A DNA stretch of 64,000 bases from Dermanyssus gallinae (lineage: Eukaryota > Arthropoda > Arachnida > Mesostigmata > Dermanyssidae), in assembly GCA_003439945.1 (NCBI GenBank), contig QVRM01006811.1, positions 536,001 to 600,000 of the forward strand, written 5' to 3'. The notes under the pieces were generated by a model, which ran no database searches, was not told the origin of the DNA, and saw only the letters and a program-made list of their open reading frames with translations. Shown here in pieces: positions 48,441-60,639 of the stretch (its first letter is position 1; the number at the start of each line of letters is the position of its first letter). Made by a program: the position numbers and the translations under genes.

Positions 48441-48657
48441 TTGGTCTGCATTTAACGTCGAGCCCGGTAGAGGCGTGGTGGCATGCGTCTGCGCCTTGCG
48501 CCCGGAGGGGACACATAGGTGCGCGGGTTCGAGCCCCACCGTTGCACATTTGTATTTATAGGGGTCCGTCTATAAAGCAATGCGAAAAGCAGTCCCATGG
48601 ACGTTAAATCTTGGCTGAGAGTCAGCCCCGAACGGATTTTTTTGGTCTGCATGTAAC
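48441..48657 (+). mobile_element. tRNA-derived SINE, copy 3, with target-site duplication
   Basis: The body is 48457-48641. The head GTCGAGCCCGGTAGAGG leads into a box A-like GGCGTGGTGGCATGCG and a box B of GGGTTCGAGCCCC (48526-48538), then the family body CATTTGTATTTATAGG and TTAAATCTTGGCTGAGAGTC, ending in a T run. It is flanked by 16-base direct repeats, TTGGTCTGCATTTAAC (48441-48456) and TTGGTCTGCATGTAAC (48642-48657), differing at one base. Those repeats show target-primed retroposition and fix both element ends. The internal promoter looks complete. Confidence 0.95.
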
Positions 48658-49254
48658 AGTTTTGCTAAACACAATACGAAAGGCCAAAGTCCTATACTAT
48701 ATGTATGTTACGCCGAGGAACTCGTCGTTTTTTGCAAGACCAAGATAGTACTTACAGTGCTAGCTAAACGAAACAACGCACTAGTATCGGAAAGATAAAT
48801 TAATTTTATTTATACTACCAAGACATAAATTATGCGAATTAGCCGTGCCGAATCGTCTGCAAAAACATGACTGTAGTATAATATTTGATAGACCAAAAAA
48901 ATAACTTCACGGTGGTTTTTCATACCTGGAAGTCAAGCCAAAGCTTACGCCATGTAAAGGTAAAGATGGCAAACATTGCGTTTTGGTCTAAAGTCCAATT
49001 ATTTAAGCTCGCTACACCAGGATCTTTTATTATTATTATTACAGTCAAATAGCTTGATGAGATTAAGACAACACACCTAACAGACAAAGATCCATTTGAT
49101 TGGCATAAAATAGTTTGCCTAAGTCGATGCTTTATACGCGATTTTTTCGCTTTAAACTTGCCTAAACTTTTAGACAAAAACCTATTCTGATGAAATTGAC
49201 ATTTATGCTCGTAAATAATGCAAATAGTGTGAGGTAACACGCATCTAAACTAAA
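48658..49254. other. No gene recognised
   Basis: Unique AT-rich sequence; nothing seen. Confidence 0.4.
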
Positions 49255-49427
49255 CTTTGTTGGGCTAAACCTCAGCCAGTATTTAACGTCCATGGGACTG
49301 CTTTCGCATTGCTTCGTTGGACGGACCCCATAAATACAAATGTGCAACCGCGGGCTCGAACGCGTGCACCAATGTGTCTCCTCCGGTCGCGAGGTGCACG
49401 CAAATGCACCCCGCCACCGGACTCGAC
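49255..49427 (-). mobile_element. tRNA-derived SINE, copy 4
   Basis: Minus-strand copy. The head (GTCGAGTCCGGTGGCGGGG) is at 49427, a box B-like GTTCGAGCCCGCGG at about 49350-49363, and the body CATTTGTATTTATGGGGTCC and TTAAATACTGGCTGAGG follow. The T-run end is degraded. I could not fix a target duplication. Confidence 0.88.
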
Positions 49428-52400
49428 AATGATAAAGACATCAGTTCGGTCACAACTGTTGTGAAGTGTATTTTAGACCGATAGTTGAATCAGTTAATCC
49501 ACTAATTCACCAATTTATGATGGATATACTCATTCATATATTCATATAATAACCCCTGCCGAATAGCTAATAAGACAGTTTTGTGTACACTAAACTGTAT
49601 TGTATTGTAGTCAAAATGGGTGGACTTTAAAATAAATCTAAGTGTATTTTCGCAGATTATTTACTTGAAATTATATTCAATCTTATCTGTGCGGTCATAA
49701 CACACATTTTTAAGTTTTAAAACACACGTTCTAAAATGACTATTTTGTTATATTTTTAAGAAAAGTATATAAACAAAGACAACACAAACAACGTTGTAAT
49801 CAAAAACAAATTAAAAACGGAAGACGTCAATCATGGTCAATAAATGCTTTGAAAAAGTTACTCAAGATTGGTTGGAGGCAGAATATCTTGTAAAAATAAA
49901 AAGTATCTTTCTTGCCCGTAAAAAATAATGCCTGCATTCCATATACAAATATTTACATCATAATAAATAGATGAGACATATCCAGATCGCTAAACTTATG
50001 ACATCACATGCAATCAGACAAATTCGCATAGGGTTGCCATGGCGAGTTTAAAGCTAATCATTACCTGTACAAATAGATTATGGACCTTTCTGCATTAACA
50101 ACGCATTTCCTTGAAGTAATTATTTTTATTTAAATACATTTATACATCTTAAATGTCTCCAGTTTTTATAAATCTATAGCATATGCGACCTATAAAACGC
50201 ACAGAAAAGGTTTCCTGTCGATTTAAGTTGCCTTCGAAAGTTCACTCCTGAAATGAAAGTATAATCAAACAAACATAACCAGAAACACATACATACATCA
50301 TCGCTGTCGATACGATCCTTATTGCTGTAACACCAAAGAATCGATCATTTGTTTCCGCATAACTCCTTTAGGGCAGCAAGCCGGCTCACCGCAGTCTGCT
50401 TTTATAAACAAAGGATTTTAGAAAGTTTGAAGTAGGTTCAGCATATCTGTGCAAATCGCAAACGCTTCCCAATCTCGTTTCGTACAGCCTATACGAAACG
50501 ATTTCATATTTTGAATGTCAAAATCCTCCTCAACTTTAGGCTACTGCAACACATCAGTTTGTGTGTTGCAAAAACAAATTTTTGAAATCAAGTTCGTCTT
50601 CCAAAACAACAAAAATAATAATTCTCAATGTTAATCTCAATGGGCCCTACAGTGATAGTTATCGCAGTAGAAACGATAAAACAAAATCAATAAGGCACTC
50701 AAGTCACTCAATCAATATCCTGGCTTAACGGTGACGCAGCTGTCTTGAACATAACGAGGAGAATGTGTTATGTATTTTTCGGGCTTTGTGGCTTTTTTAA
50801 AGTGCACGTCAACTCCTTTTTGAGTTGACTGCCACTAGAGCCGAACAAGTACCAATGAAAGCTAATTTTACAAAATTAAAAGTATAACCACAAATCTGTC
50901 TGTTCATGATTTGATTTTAATATTAAAAGTGAGGGCCTGTCACGATTTAGTTTACATCTCCGAGACTTGTAAAATTTGTTTGCTGTCCAGACGGCATCCC
51001 GTCGCCTGGACTTAGACTGTCCGGCATATTTTCCGCCCCGTTCCACAAGCTCATTAGGAGATGTTTGGGCGGTAAGGGCAGCAAGGAATCACAAGCAAAT
51101 AAACGCAAAAAGGGGGTGCCCTTTTGCCGTCGTCTCGGATAGCTGTAGGAGTTATTGACTTGTCGGGGCCAAGAATGCGGTCATCGGGACCCACGCCAGC
51201 AGAACCCGCTAGGTACTCACATGCCTCGAAGTCCGCAGGGCCGCAGCAGTACCGAGCAGCTGCTGAAACAATTGAGGCTATGAGGGCAACTGTGTGCGCC
51301 GCTCCGACATGGGCCCCCTGAGTCTATCTCCGCCTCGAGGTCACTAGCGGAGCCCGCTCCGCTCTGAGGACGGTAATGCCCTCGGGAGATGCTGACACCT
51401 GGCCGTAGGCCTCCAGGGGTCACAAGAGAGCCAGTAAAGCAATCCGGTCTTTATACGTTTGAACTGCCGCGCTCCGAACTTCCAGGTAAGCGCCCGGTTG
51501 TTTGGTGCACCTAGTGCAGCAAGCGAAAAGGACTAAGGGGAAAGGTGTTCCCTTGCCTCATTTCTAGTTGTCAGCATATCGTTTTTTAGTGTGCGCAGGA
51601 CCTGCGTAGTTAAAATCTGCGTCGCGTTTCTGTTCAGTCAGGTGCACACTGCACACGTCTTTATGGGTCGCCCGAAGATCGCCTGCACGTCAGCCGCACG
51701 CCCACCGCATTTACACTGCTTGTTTGCTGCACATGTGGCGAGGTGCAGCGCACGTGTGTACACAATAGTCTAATTTTTTTTCAGCTAGCCAGGAAAAGAA
51801 GGAAACTCTAAAACTACACTTTTTATTTGGCTCCGATTGCCAGCTAAGCTTGTTTGTAGCTGTCTAATTTGGTGTGGAACGATTCAGATTCAGAACGTGG
51901 TTTATTTGCGAAACTGCATTACAAAAGCTTAAGTTTTTGATTTTTTTTCTTCAAAAACGTCGTTTGAGAACGACGACGAGGTAAGGCGCTCGGAGTGGTC
52001 AAGAGCGTTGCTAAAGACCCCAGCCATAATACAACAACGACAATGCAGATCGTATGACAATAGAGATGAGATCATAATTATGAGATCATAGGATCTCCGC
52101 ATTAGAGGTAACAGCGTTCTCGCCCATCGCCTTTTCCGCCACTGCGGAACATATGGCGCTGGTTGTCGGCGCAGTGGTCACGAACAACACTAAACCGCTG
52201 CCATATTGTGTATTAGCCGAAGTAGGCCGTAGCATGGGGCCGCGCTTTTGTACATATGCATATCTGTTGGATGTCGAGCACGCGCTATCACACTACATTG
52301 CAGAAGTGCAGAGGCACGCCATGTGTCACCTGAGCGTCATATAATGTCACAGACAATAGAAGCGTGCCATAATAAGGTGAAAACCCTATTATGGCACCCT

Positions 52401-52816
52401 TGTATTGACATATAGATCATAAAAAGAGAAAACGTTAAAAAAGTAAATAACATAAAGTAAACGAGGTTATCAACCGTAGTTCGTTTCGATGCATATCGTG
52501 ATAGAAAAGTACGCGCACAATGTACGCCGTTGGAGGCGGTCTTTCGCCAAAAAATCATTTAGAATAACTGTTTAGAGTGTGACACATGTAGTAAGTTTAC
52601 ACAACACGAAATCATCAATCGGATGAAATCTGAGTATCCAGGGCTGGGTTGGTATACATATATTGGTTGGTATACAAATACACTGAGCGGTAGTGTATTT
52701 GCCCTCTAATATAATAAATAAATTTGCTTACAAAATAAAATACCGCTTGATTATTATGCATACTTACGTGTTTAAAATCTAATCGATGCAAAAGTGGGCA
52801 AATGTACAAAATAAAA
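49428..52816. other. No gene recognised
   Basis: AT-rich at 49440-50980, more GC-rich at 50980-51740. Open stretches at 50976-51773 have no recognisable domain. A short duplicated ATGAGATCATA unit occurs at 52067-52089. Confidence 0.4.
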
Positions 52817-52835
52817 TTATATATATATATATATA
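52817..52835. repeat. (TA)n tract beside 60-bp repeat
   Basis: Short TA tract next to the AATATT end of copy 3 of the core repeat. Confidence 0.95.
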
Positions 52836-52838
52836 GAA

Positions 52839-52898
52839 AATATTGTGATGATGTATTAATCATTTACAATACGTTTGCACACTCGGCAGTGCTCGCCT
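52839..52898 (-). repeat. 60-bp TA-flanked core repeat, copy 3
   Basis: Minus-strand copy matching 17313-17372 with about one difference (TACATC for AAATC in the palindrome region). The TA tract is again on the AATATT side, as in copy 1, while the other side is TTATTAA-rich unique sequence. Confidence 0.9.
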
Positions 52899-53080
52899 TA
52901 ATAAAAATTGTGGTAAAAAGGTGTCACGTGAGGTTAAGGATCAGCTGTCCGTGTCCTTGCCTGATGGTAGCCCCCGCTCTTATGGACCCGGTGCGAGCGG
53001 TATATCCTCAAGGTTCCTTTCAACGTTAAGACGGTAAGATCCATAAGATTCCTCTTCGTGACGCCGAGCTCCAAGAGCGT

Positions 53081-53082
<2 letters not shown>

Positions 53083-53169
<87 letters not shown>
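53083..53169. repeat. (TA)n microsatellite
   Basis: About 87 bases of uninterrupted TA. Confidence 0.97.
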
Positions 53170-53171
<2 letters not shown>

Positions 53172-53201
53172 ATATGGCTTTACATGGACGGCGTTATGGT
53201 T

Positions 53202-53273
53202 AGTTATCGATATAATGCTGTGTGACTTAGAAAACTCTCCAAAACTCAGTCACATAGCATTATAATGATAACT
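53202..53273. repeat. 26-bp near-perfect inverted repeat (hairpin)
   Basis: 53202-53227 and 53248-53273 are inverted copies of each other with about three mismatches (AGTTATCGATATAATGCTG against AGTTATCATTATAATGCTA). The loop is 20 bases. The length would suit a small-RNA precursor or a MITE remnant; neither is proven. Confidence 0.85.
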
Positions 53274-54865
53274 GTCAATTTAATTTCTATTTTATCTGGA
53301 AGATTTCGTTTCTTTGCGTATGTTCGTTAAATAGGCATCGTTCAAAACCGCGCCGATCTTTTTGTTTTCACATGGACAAACGCTTGGGGAACACAGCTTT
53401 GAAACTTGCCGCAGTAGCAGGTTCGAAGAGGTTCAAAGTATAACCTAGTTTTCAAGAGGCAAAGCAATAGCATTGACCCGAGACTCCACCAATTAGGCAA
53501 ACGGCTTAACAGGATAAGAAACCGTGCATTTAGCATACAGGGTTGTAGTGTCCTGTATGCGGTCGGTGTGATAAACCCGACCATTGCAGTAGTTTCTCCC
53601 CCCCCCCCCCGATTGTATATAAACTCTAGTTTCACAGCCTAAATAGCACTGAGTTCCTCAACAATTCGCCACTCAGAGTGTCCGGTGACTACCGAGAGCT
53701 CAGACCACCACCTCCCCCCCGTTCTTCAATATCGACACCTTCCGAAAGCCGTCCAGCGCCTTCTGCATTTGGACCACCCGTTCGTTTGCCTATCGACGCC
53801 GGCCATCGTTGTTTACGACTAGGACGTGGACGAAAAGTTCGGTAAGATGGGTTTATATGCCGTATCAAAACTCCTGGCTAAATGTGCCTGCATATCTACC
53901 GCAACCACAGCTACTAAATATTATTTCTACGACTAGTACTGCTACTTCTATAACCATCATTACCACTGGCAGAGATATGAATGACTACGATCACCAACAC
54001 TTCCTGCCCGTCTAGCACGACAAAGTGGAGTCACCTCGAGGCCACTGATATTATAGCCGACGTTGTACTTACCGGGTACAGGACACATCTTATTCAATTC
54101 AGATCAAATCATCAAAGACAAGACATATATAGCAGCTGCGGTTATACCCATTAATTGCGTGTACTCGTACGTTTTTCCATTACAAAAAATATTTGGTAAG
54201 CGTTTTGTCTAGACACTTAGCCTGCTACTGTGCGCCGTGTTGCGATAGCCAGGCGAATATTTTAAACGCTATATTTAAATCCGACTTATAGAACAGTTAT
54301 TAAACCACAGTTTCTGGATTGCATAATGAAGCAAGTTTGCCTTCAGTTTTTTGTCAAATTGTTAGCGGAATTTAGTAAAAAAGGTTATCGGTACAACATT
54401 GGTTGTCTATGTTAGCACTTTGGAGTGCGTAATTATCTCCGTATGGACGTGTTGTCACCGGCTGTCTACCTAGGATTAGTTTAGTTCAACAAAGTGCCCC
54501 GAAGAGAGTTATACTTCCTCCATTTGAATGTCAAACGGGAGCCTCTGACGCAAGCGTTTTGCGCAACATGCTCTCGAGTCTCCCGCCGAATCAACGCTAG
54601 TGCTAGTCAGTAAGTCACAACCTTATGGCTAGCGGTAACGTTGGACAACTGAGCACAGTTTTCAGAGGGCCTGGAAGGGGTCCGAACCCACGTGAGAAGT
54701 AGCCAGAGTGCCTCCAGGCGTTTGCTATGTACCGTGTGAACACTCACTATACTCAGGATGATGCAACTATCAGTATAGAAATCACAGTCAAGCCTCTCGT
54801 AATATTTCATTTTACGGGAGCCAACACGAAACACGATCAAACTTTACTGCATTGAACGACAAAAG

Positions 54866-54866
<1 letters not shown>
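53274..54866. other. No gene recognised
   Basis: Unique sequence with a C run at 53600-53611. No domain seen. Confidence 0.4.

Positions 54867-54919
<53 letters not shown>
54867..54919. repeat. (TA)n microsatellite
   Basis: Uninterrupted TA tract. Confidence 0.97.
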
Positions 54920-54923
<4 letters not shown>

Positions 54924-55679
54924 GATGCAAATAATTGGGTGTCACGCCACGAAGAACATATTTGTTAAAACAGGCTGGTTTGTTTAATCGTCAAAATTGT
55001 TATCTGTTTTTGTACCTATACTTTACCAGCAGTATTTTTTGCATTTCTCATTTAATATGTTTTTTTTTATTTAAACTAAAGGTAGGATAATTGTAAGGTA
55101 AAATAACCGCAGCTGCTTCAAAAACGAAGACATATTCTAGCTAAAAATAAATATTTGCAAAGTGTAAGTGCAAAGACCGTAAATAACTTGTTGATCGTTC
55201 CATTCGTTTGTCCTAGAGTTTAAAGCAAACGTTCATGAAACTTGTGAACATAAATTGCAAACGTTTTTCTATAAGCTCTATGTATTATTGAATCTTTATT
55301 AGGAAAAATTAATAGTTTTTGTTTTCAGAACATTGTGCTTTGTTGGTTGTAGGATATCATAAAACATGGCTTTGCTCACTAATACAAACCGCCTAACTTC
55401 GCCGCAACACAGCGTGGTACATACAGTCATCGAGGACGCGAAGTTTCTGTAGTTCTGCATAGCTGTAGAGTCAGGTAGATCGATTCCGTAGCCTTAAACG
55501 GAGCGATATCTTCGTGCGTACTGGTCAGTGTCGTTTCATGACTCAATTACTAATAAATAATAACATATACATTTCCATATAAATATATATAAAAATGAGT
55601 ATAGCTGATATGTAATGAGCAAGTTCGATTTAGCGTCCAGCGTAGCTGTATGGATTTGTATTTGTGTGTTAGCACACAT

Positions 55680-55683
<4 letters not shown>
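54920..55683. other. No gene recognised
   Basis: AT-rich unique sequence. Confidence 0.4.

Positions 55684-55712
<29 letters not shown>
55684..55712. repeat. (TA)n tract at left border of DD37D element
   Basis: The tract ends exactly at the transposon's first base and resumes at 56999-57010. Confidence 0.96.
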
Positions 55713-55715
<3 letters not shown>

Positions 55716-56998
55716 GGTGCGTTAGTTAAATCCGGACTAAACGTCATCGCCCGTTTCGCAATTTATGTCTAAAGAAAAACAGATATTTCTGTATTTTTTT
55801 TACGTGTTGTTAGGTACACTCCTGAGGAACATTTTTATTCAATGTAGCCACCACCAGCAGCAATTACACTTTCAATTCTGGCGCGAAAGCGCCCGCAGGC
55901 CTTCTTCAAAGTTAGCGGATTGAGATTCTTGAACGACTCGACAATGGCTCTGCGTAGCGCTTCTGTATTTGCATGTCGAGACCTGTTAGTCTCTTGCTCA
56001 ACAATGCCCCATACATAGAAGTCCAGGGGATTCAAGTCTGGACTGCTAGGGGGCCATATCGTTTTGTCCCAGAACGCCGTCATGTTGCCCCGTAGCCAAT
56101 CCTGGACGAGATTACTGGTGTGGGCGGGAGCGCCGTCTTGTTGAAAGACATATTGTCTTCCATTGGACACTCTATCAATCCATGGTTTTACCACGCTTCG
56201 CAGAACACGAATACACTTCCTTTGTTACAGTTTCGTGTCTCTGCGGGCATCACGTCTCCTTCATTCGACACAACACTTAGGACGTGCACACTGGCAGGAT
56301 GCTTGGTTCTATGCACGATTGGTACATCCTCAGGGTTCTTTGCGAGCCACCGGTCATTTTTCGGGTTATGTTTTCGTCAATGGTGAAGATTTTTTCGTCG
56401 GAGAAGAATCGAAGATGTCCCGCCATTTCGTGTCTCAAAAACGTGAGGATGAGATGGCAGCAAGTCATCTTCTTATTTTTCGCGGCCTTAGACAACATCT
56501 GTCTGACTTTAAACGTGTAAGACTTGTAGCGCAGTTCTTCGTTGATAATCCGACGCATAGAACAATCACTCATATTGAATTTGATCGCTAAACGGCGCAT
56601 CGATAGACTTGGATCCTTAAAAACGCAGTTTTGCACCATTTTGATCACTTTTGGCGTCCTCACTTCTCGTCAACGGTTGTAAATCTTCCTTCCAGGTATT
56701 GGAGTACCTAGCCCTGTCTCTTCTGCATCTCTGCAGCGTCGGGCAATGTCGTAGACCGTTGCTCTTTTAAATTCAGTGATGTTGACGATTTCGGCTGGCC
56801 GATGTCCGGCACAAAGCAATTGGATAACGGTTGTTCTTCGGTCATATTCTGGACCCAGATTGCGGCGGCCGTCCATGATGACAATGCGTTTTTGTTCTAT
56901 TGTGAGTGGGCTGTCTGCTAACGCAAACCGATCTGAATTAACGCCTTCCGTCTATGCTGGGTAGCCCGCCAAAATCTGGATTTAGCTGACGCACCCTG
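55713..56998 (-). mobile_element. Tc1/mariner-superfamily element (DD37D, maT-like), decayed
   Basis: A 1.29-kb DNA transposon. Its ends are inverted copies: the left starts CAGGGTGCGTTAGTTAAATC, the right, read inverted, CAGGGTGCGTCAGCTAAATC, with two differences in 20 bases. TA repeats lie directly outside both ends, so it inserted in a TA microsatellite. The internal transposase gene on the minus strand is broken. D,D spacing of 37 points to the maT-type branch between Tc1 and mariner; the branch name is from general knowledge of spacing, not from comparison. Confidence 0.92.
55835..56876 (-). pseudogene. DD37D transposase, multiply disrupted
   Basis: Three pieces in order on the minus strand. 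56670-56876 starts at ATG (MDGRRNLGPEYDRRTTVIQL) and gives the first helix-turn-helix; it ends at a TGA that replaces an arginine codon. Reading continues in the same frame to 56277 (VRTPKVIKMV, SMRRLAIKFNMS, LRYKSYTFKVRQM and FFSDEKIFT, with the first catalytic aspartate in SDEK). A frameshift near 56345 and a small deletion near 56220 follow. 55835-56194 then gives WIDRVSNGRQYVFQQDGAPA with the second aspartate in QQDGAPAH and, 37 residues on, the third in SPDLNPLDFYVWG. All three catalytic aspartates survive, but one stop and at least two frameshifts abolish function. Confidence 0.93.
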
Positions 56999-57010
56999 TA
57001 TATATATATA

Positions 57011-57204
57011 AAGCATTACACACGGCTCGATAATCATCACCTACGAAGCTAGGTCGGATAGCGTGGCCGCAGTGTAACAGCAGCCTTGGCAAGACAAGAC
57101 GTACGGTCATGTCACCCTTTGGCCGCCCCACTACCGTCGCGCATACGGCGGTAGTCATACGCCTGGCTCCGGTGAACCAAGCGAAGAAGTCTTTCTTGCT
57201 TGCC

Positions 57205-57236
<32 letters not shown>

Positions 57237-58704
57237 AGGAGCTGCGTAAATGACGTCTTGCCAAAAGCCATTAAAGGAATCGGCAGCACGACACTTTCTC
57301 CTCGCTGCTGCGGCGGCGGGCGGTGAAAGCTGCTGCGAAGGCCAAGCGTCGTCGACAAGCGAGACGGCCTGTCAGGATCGACACCCCGGCGGCGTTAGAA
57401 GCGTACGTGGCAGCAGCGACTTGTTCGCTTTAACGATGTCACTCTCATGTGAACTCAGTGTGTGTGTGTGTGTGTGTGGTACGCGTACCTAGGCTATTGC
57501 GCCTGCGAGATCCTGCAAGCCTTTTCGTCTTCTCCTCGCACCCTCTTAGGTTCTCGGATGGAGGGAGGGAGGCAGGAAGGTAGAAATGGGGGGAGGCATT
57601 TTCGCATAGCTTATTTCTCGCGCTTCGGCGCTCTAACTTTCCCTCTCGGGCGATTGAAGGGGGTTGGGGTCGTATTTGGGGTGCTTCGTTGCTGAGGCAT
57701 ACAGAGGATCGGAACTAAGAATGTGGCTAAGCTTTACGTGCGACGACGTCACTGTTGGTTGCTGTAACTGCTGATCGAAGAGCGAGGACGAGTTAAGCCA
57801 AAATTGCGGGACTGCGTCAACTCCCCCCTATCTCACTCCTTATGTCTCTCCCCCCCCTCTCTCTCTCTCTCTCTCTCTATCTCTATCTCTGCTTATCTCT
57901 CTCGCGCGCCCGCATTGTATCTACATCTCTTCTCTGTTCAGCTATTTTACATTATTTCCGCTTCTCCTCGTTCCTTCCGAACCACGCAATCTGGCTTTCT
58001 GTGCTGAAACTATAGAACTGCCGCCCCCACGAGACCCTCCGCCACCACCACCACCACCACCACCCACATGATTGCGGACATACCCTCTGCTTTGCGGCTC
58101 TGCTCGTCTTGCCACCACCACCACCACCACCACCCCATCACCCCCTCACCTTTTAGAGCTGTCAATTAGGCGGACACAGAGAGACAGGCGAGCGGCGGCA
58201 AAGTCGGTCGTCGACGATGTCATTCCCGACGACGTCGGATGGACGACATGATCTCCGCTCCCCCGCTGAAGGACACCTTGCTTCAGGCTGCCTCCGACTA
58301 GAGCCCATTCAGACACCTTTAATTCAGAAAAAACATTAATTTTGTATGACAAAGGCAACGCTCACCAACAGGCGCAGTGGTCAACTCTATTGGCCAGCAA
58401 AATCGAGTGAGGCTAAGTGGGGCTCGGCAACCAGAACTGTGCAAACCAGGAAACGTCTAGAGACGTCTAGAGATGGTGGCCTTGTCACTCAAAATCTGGG
58501 CCGCTGCTGAGAATGGCAACGATGGATCGCAGCGCAGTGATCACAACTAGGCACCGCCAATGGTTCGCTAGCACCAGTCGCAACTCTTAAAGGTTTAGAA
58601 TTGCTATACAACACCGTGCTCGAAGAGCTAACAAATTGCGCATGAGGGTCAAGCCGGTATTGTCCTGTATTATTGTCCAGCGAATTAAGCCAAATCGATT
58701 TCAA
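57011..58704. other. GC-rich, simple-repeat-rich region; no gene supported
   Basis: Contains CTG triplets (57206-57235), TG (57459-57477), CT (57855-57880) and two CCA runs (58040-58066, 58112-58135). Open stretches mirror the repeats. It might flank a host gene, but no domain supports one. Confidence 0.35.
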
Positions 58705-58721
58705 ATATATATATATAGATA

Positions 58722-58778
<57 letters not shown>
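58705..58778. repeat. (TA)n microsatellite ending in (TG)n
   Basis: TA tract with a GAT and a TGTA interruption, changing to TGTGTGTGTG at the right end. Confidence 0.96.
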
Positions 58779-59388
58779 AACAGGCTAATAATGCTAAAAC
58801 TTTACTAAAGACAAGGTGGAGAATATTAATTAACAATAACAAAAGCAACAGTAATGCAAACTATTACTGTGGGGATTTGTAATGCAAATGCACAATTGAG
58901 GACTCATCGAGTAACTATCATCCTGTTTGCGATGACAGTCCATTTAGGTAGAAGATGGTGACATTTATTTGACATGTACAAATTTCACATCTGTATAGTC
59001 ACTAATTGAAAATCACCTTCTTTGATTATTATGTTTAGGTAGCAGCGCACTTCTAACGTCTGTTTCTTTCAGATGTACGACTCCTAGCCGTGCTTTGTCT
59101 CTCTCTCTGGTGTCCATATGGACACCGGAATGAAGCTGTTTTGCGAACGCCCTAGGGAACCACTGAAGCTTGCCTAGTTCTTCGAGGTAGCTGAGGCTCA
59201 GATCAGAGTCTGACCTGATCTAGAACAAGCATCCACGACAAGCTCACCTAGCACCGTGCTTTGCTGCCCTTTTTAATGAGGCGTTGAAAACTTTCTCTCC
59301 GCCCTCAAAGTGGAGAACAACAGAAACTCAAAGTTCTTGCAAAAAATAAAGAGCGACCCACTCCCAGCAATGTTAACTCACCGATTAC
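58779..59388. other. No gene recognised
   Basis: Unique sequence; nothing seen. Confidence 0.4.
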
Positions 59389-59599
59389 AGACGTTCCTAG
59401 AGTCGAGCCCGGTGGCGTGGTGGCATGCGTCCGTGCTTAGCGACCGGATGAGACTTATAGGTGCGCGGGTTCGAGCCCCACCGTTACACATTTGTATTTA
59501 TGGGGGTCCGTCTATGAAGCAATGCGAAAAGCAGTTCAATGGACGTTAAATCTTGGCTGAGCGTCAGCCCCGAAAGGATTTTTTTTAGACATTTCTAGA
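59389..59599 (+). mobile_element. tRNA-derived SINE, copy 5, with target-site duplication
   Basis: The body is 59402-59586. Head GTCGAGCCCGGTGGCGTGG, box A-like TGGCGTGGTGG, box B GGGTTCGAGCCCC (59467-59479), body TTAAATCTTGGCTGAGCGTC and a terminal T8 run. Flanks are AGACGTTCCTAGA (59389-59401) and AGACATTTCTAGA (59587-59599), a 13-base duplication with two changes. With the copy at 48441 it is the least damaged member and defines the family's ends. Confidence 0.94.
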
Positions 59600-60455
59600 A
59601 ATTACGGGCGGAACACCTTTAAAGACAACACGGCTTTAGGAGAGGCCAATCTAAGATGCCAGCGTGTACCGTCCTCCTGAACTACATAAGCCGGACATTT
59701 TAAATTAAACATTGGGCTCATCTCTGTGTAGTGCGTTGTAGGCCTTCAGGACCATGCTCGATACAGCGTTCTGCGCAATTATACGCAACAAGCTGGCCTA
59801 TAAGATGTACCCACAAACGTTTGAAAACGTCTACAGGTAAAACTCAAGGATGGAAAGGTCAATCTCGATTACGAAGCATGCCCCCTATCATGCACATTAC
59901 AGGCATCATGTAGGGCGAATTTAAGGAGCCCGCTCCTATTCTTGGCATTGAGTGGTGAGCGATCTACCAAGCCCGATCTAAACAAGGCACCCACATATAC
60001 AAACGCTTATGTGCGCCCCTAGCACTTTACTCATGCAGTCGTGTTCATCTGTTGCAGTCGCTAACTACATTACAAATGTTCGTGGAGCGCATTCTCCTGT
60101 AAATCAGTTTAAATAAAACAAAAATGATAAGGCTCTGCGGCAGGACCAGATAGGTGGGCAACGATGCGCTCGGCCTAGCGACAGACCCCAATTCTATAGA
60201 TAATCTTACCGTGTAATAAAAACGCGCCACAGCTTTTAGACATATTCTTAACACAGGGAACGACGTTTACCAAGCACGTGACAAAAAGGTTTCGTAGGAG
60301 GACTGCTGTTTTTCCATGGGGTAACAGAGTCCCACGAGTTGTCGGTGGAGACAGCCGGTGGCTGAACCTGATGTCCCGTTCTACGACGCAAAGGCAATGA
60401 AGCTGAACGCCTATGATGGGCTTAGGCTTTAGAAATCTATACCTTATAGCCGACT
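59600..60455. other. No gene recognised
   Basis: Unique sequence with no convincing domain. Confidence 0.4.
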
Positions 60456-60610
60456 GTGCATCTCGTCGGCTTCCATATGAGGATATGCACGCGTAAAAAG
60501 TTTCATAAAGTCTCCCCTGAGTGCAGGTGTAGACTTAGCGCGAAGCCGAGCGACCTGCACCACCTCCAACGATGCTCGAGTGCTCCGCCGTTACGTAAAA
60601 AAACAACAAT
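60456..60610 (+). pseudogene. Possible LINE C-terminal Cys/His fragment
   Basis: The plus frame reads KFHKVSPECRCRLSAKPSDL then HHLQRCSSAPPLRKK. The spacing of Cys, Cys, His and Cys resembles the C-terminal zinc-binding tail of LINE proteins. It is short and lacks upstream reverse transcriptase motifs, so the call is tentative. Confidence 0.3.
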
Positions 60611-60639
60611 TCTATGGACAATAATAACGTGTAACCAAT

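Noticed and set aside
54665..54685. Minus-strand GGGTTCGGACCCC resembling box B
   Set aside because: No matching box A or family body of the SINE; a lone match of this size is not enough.
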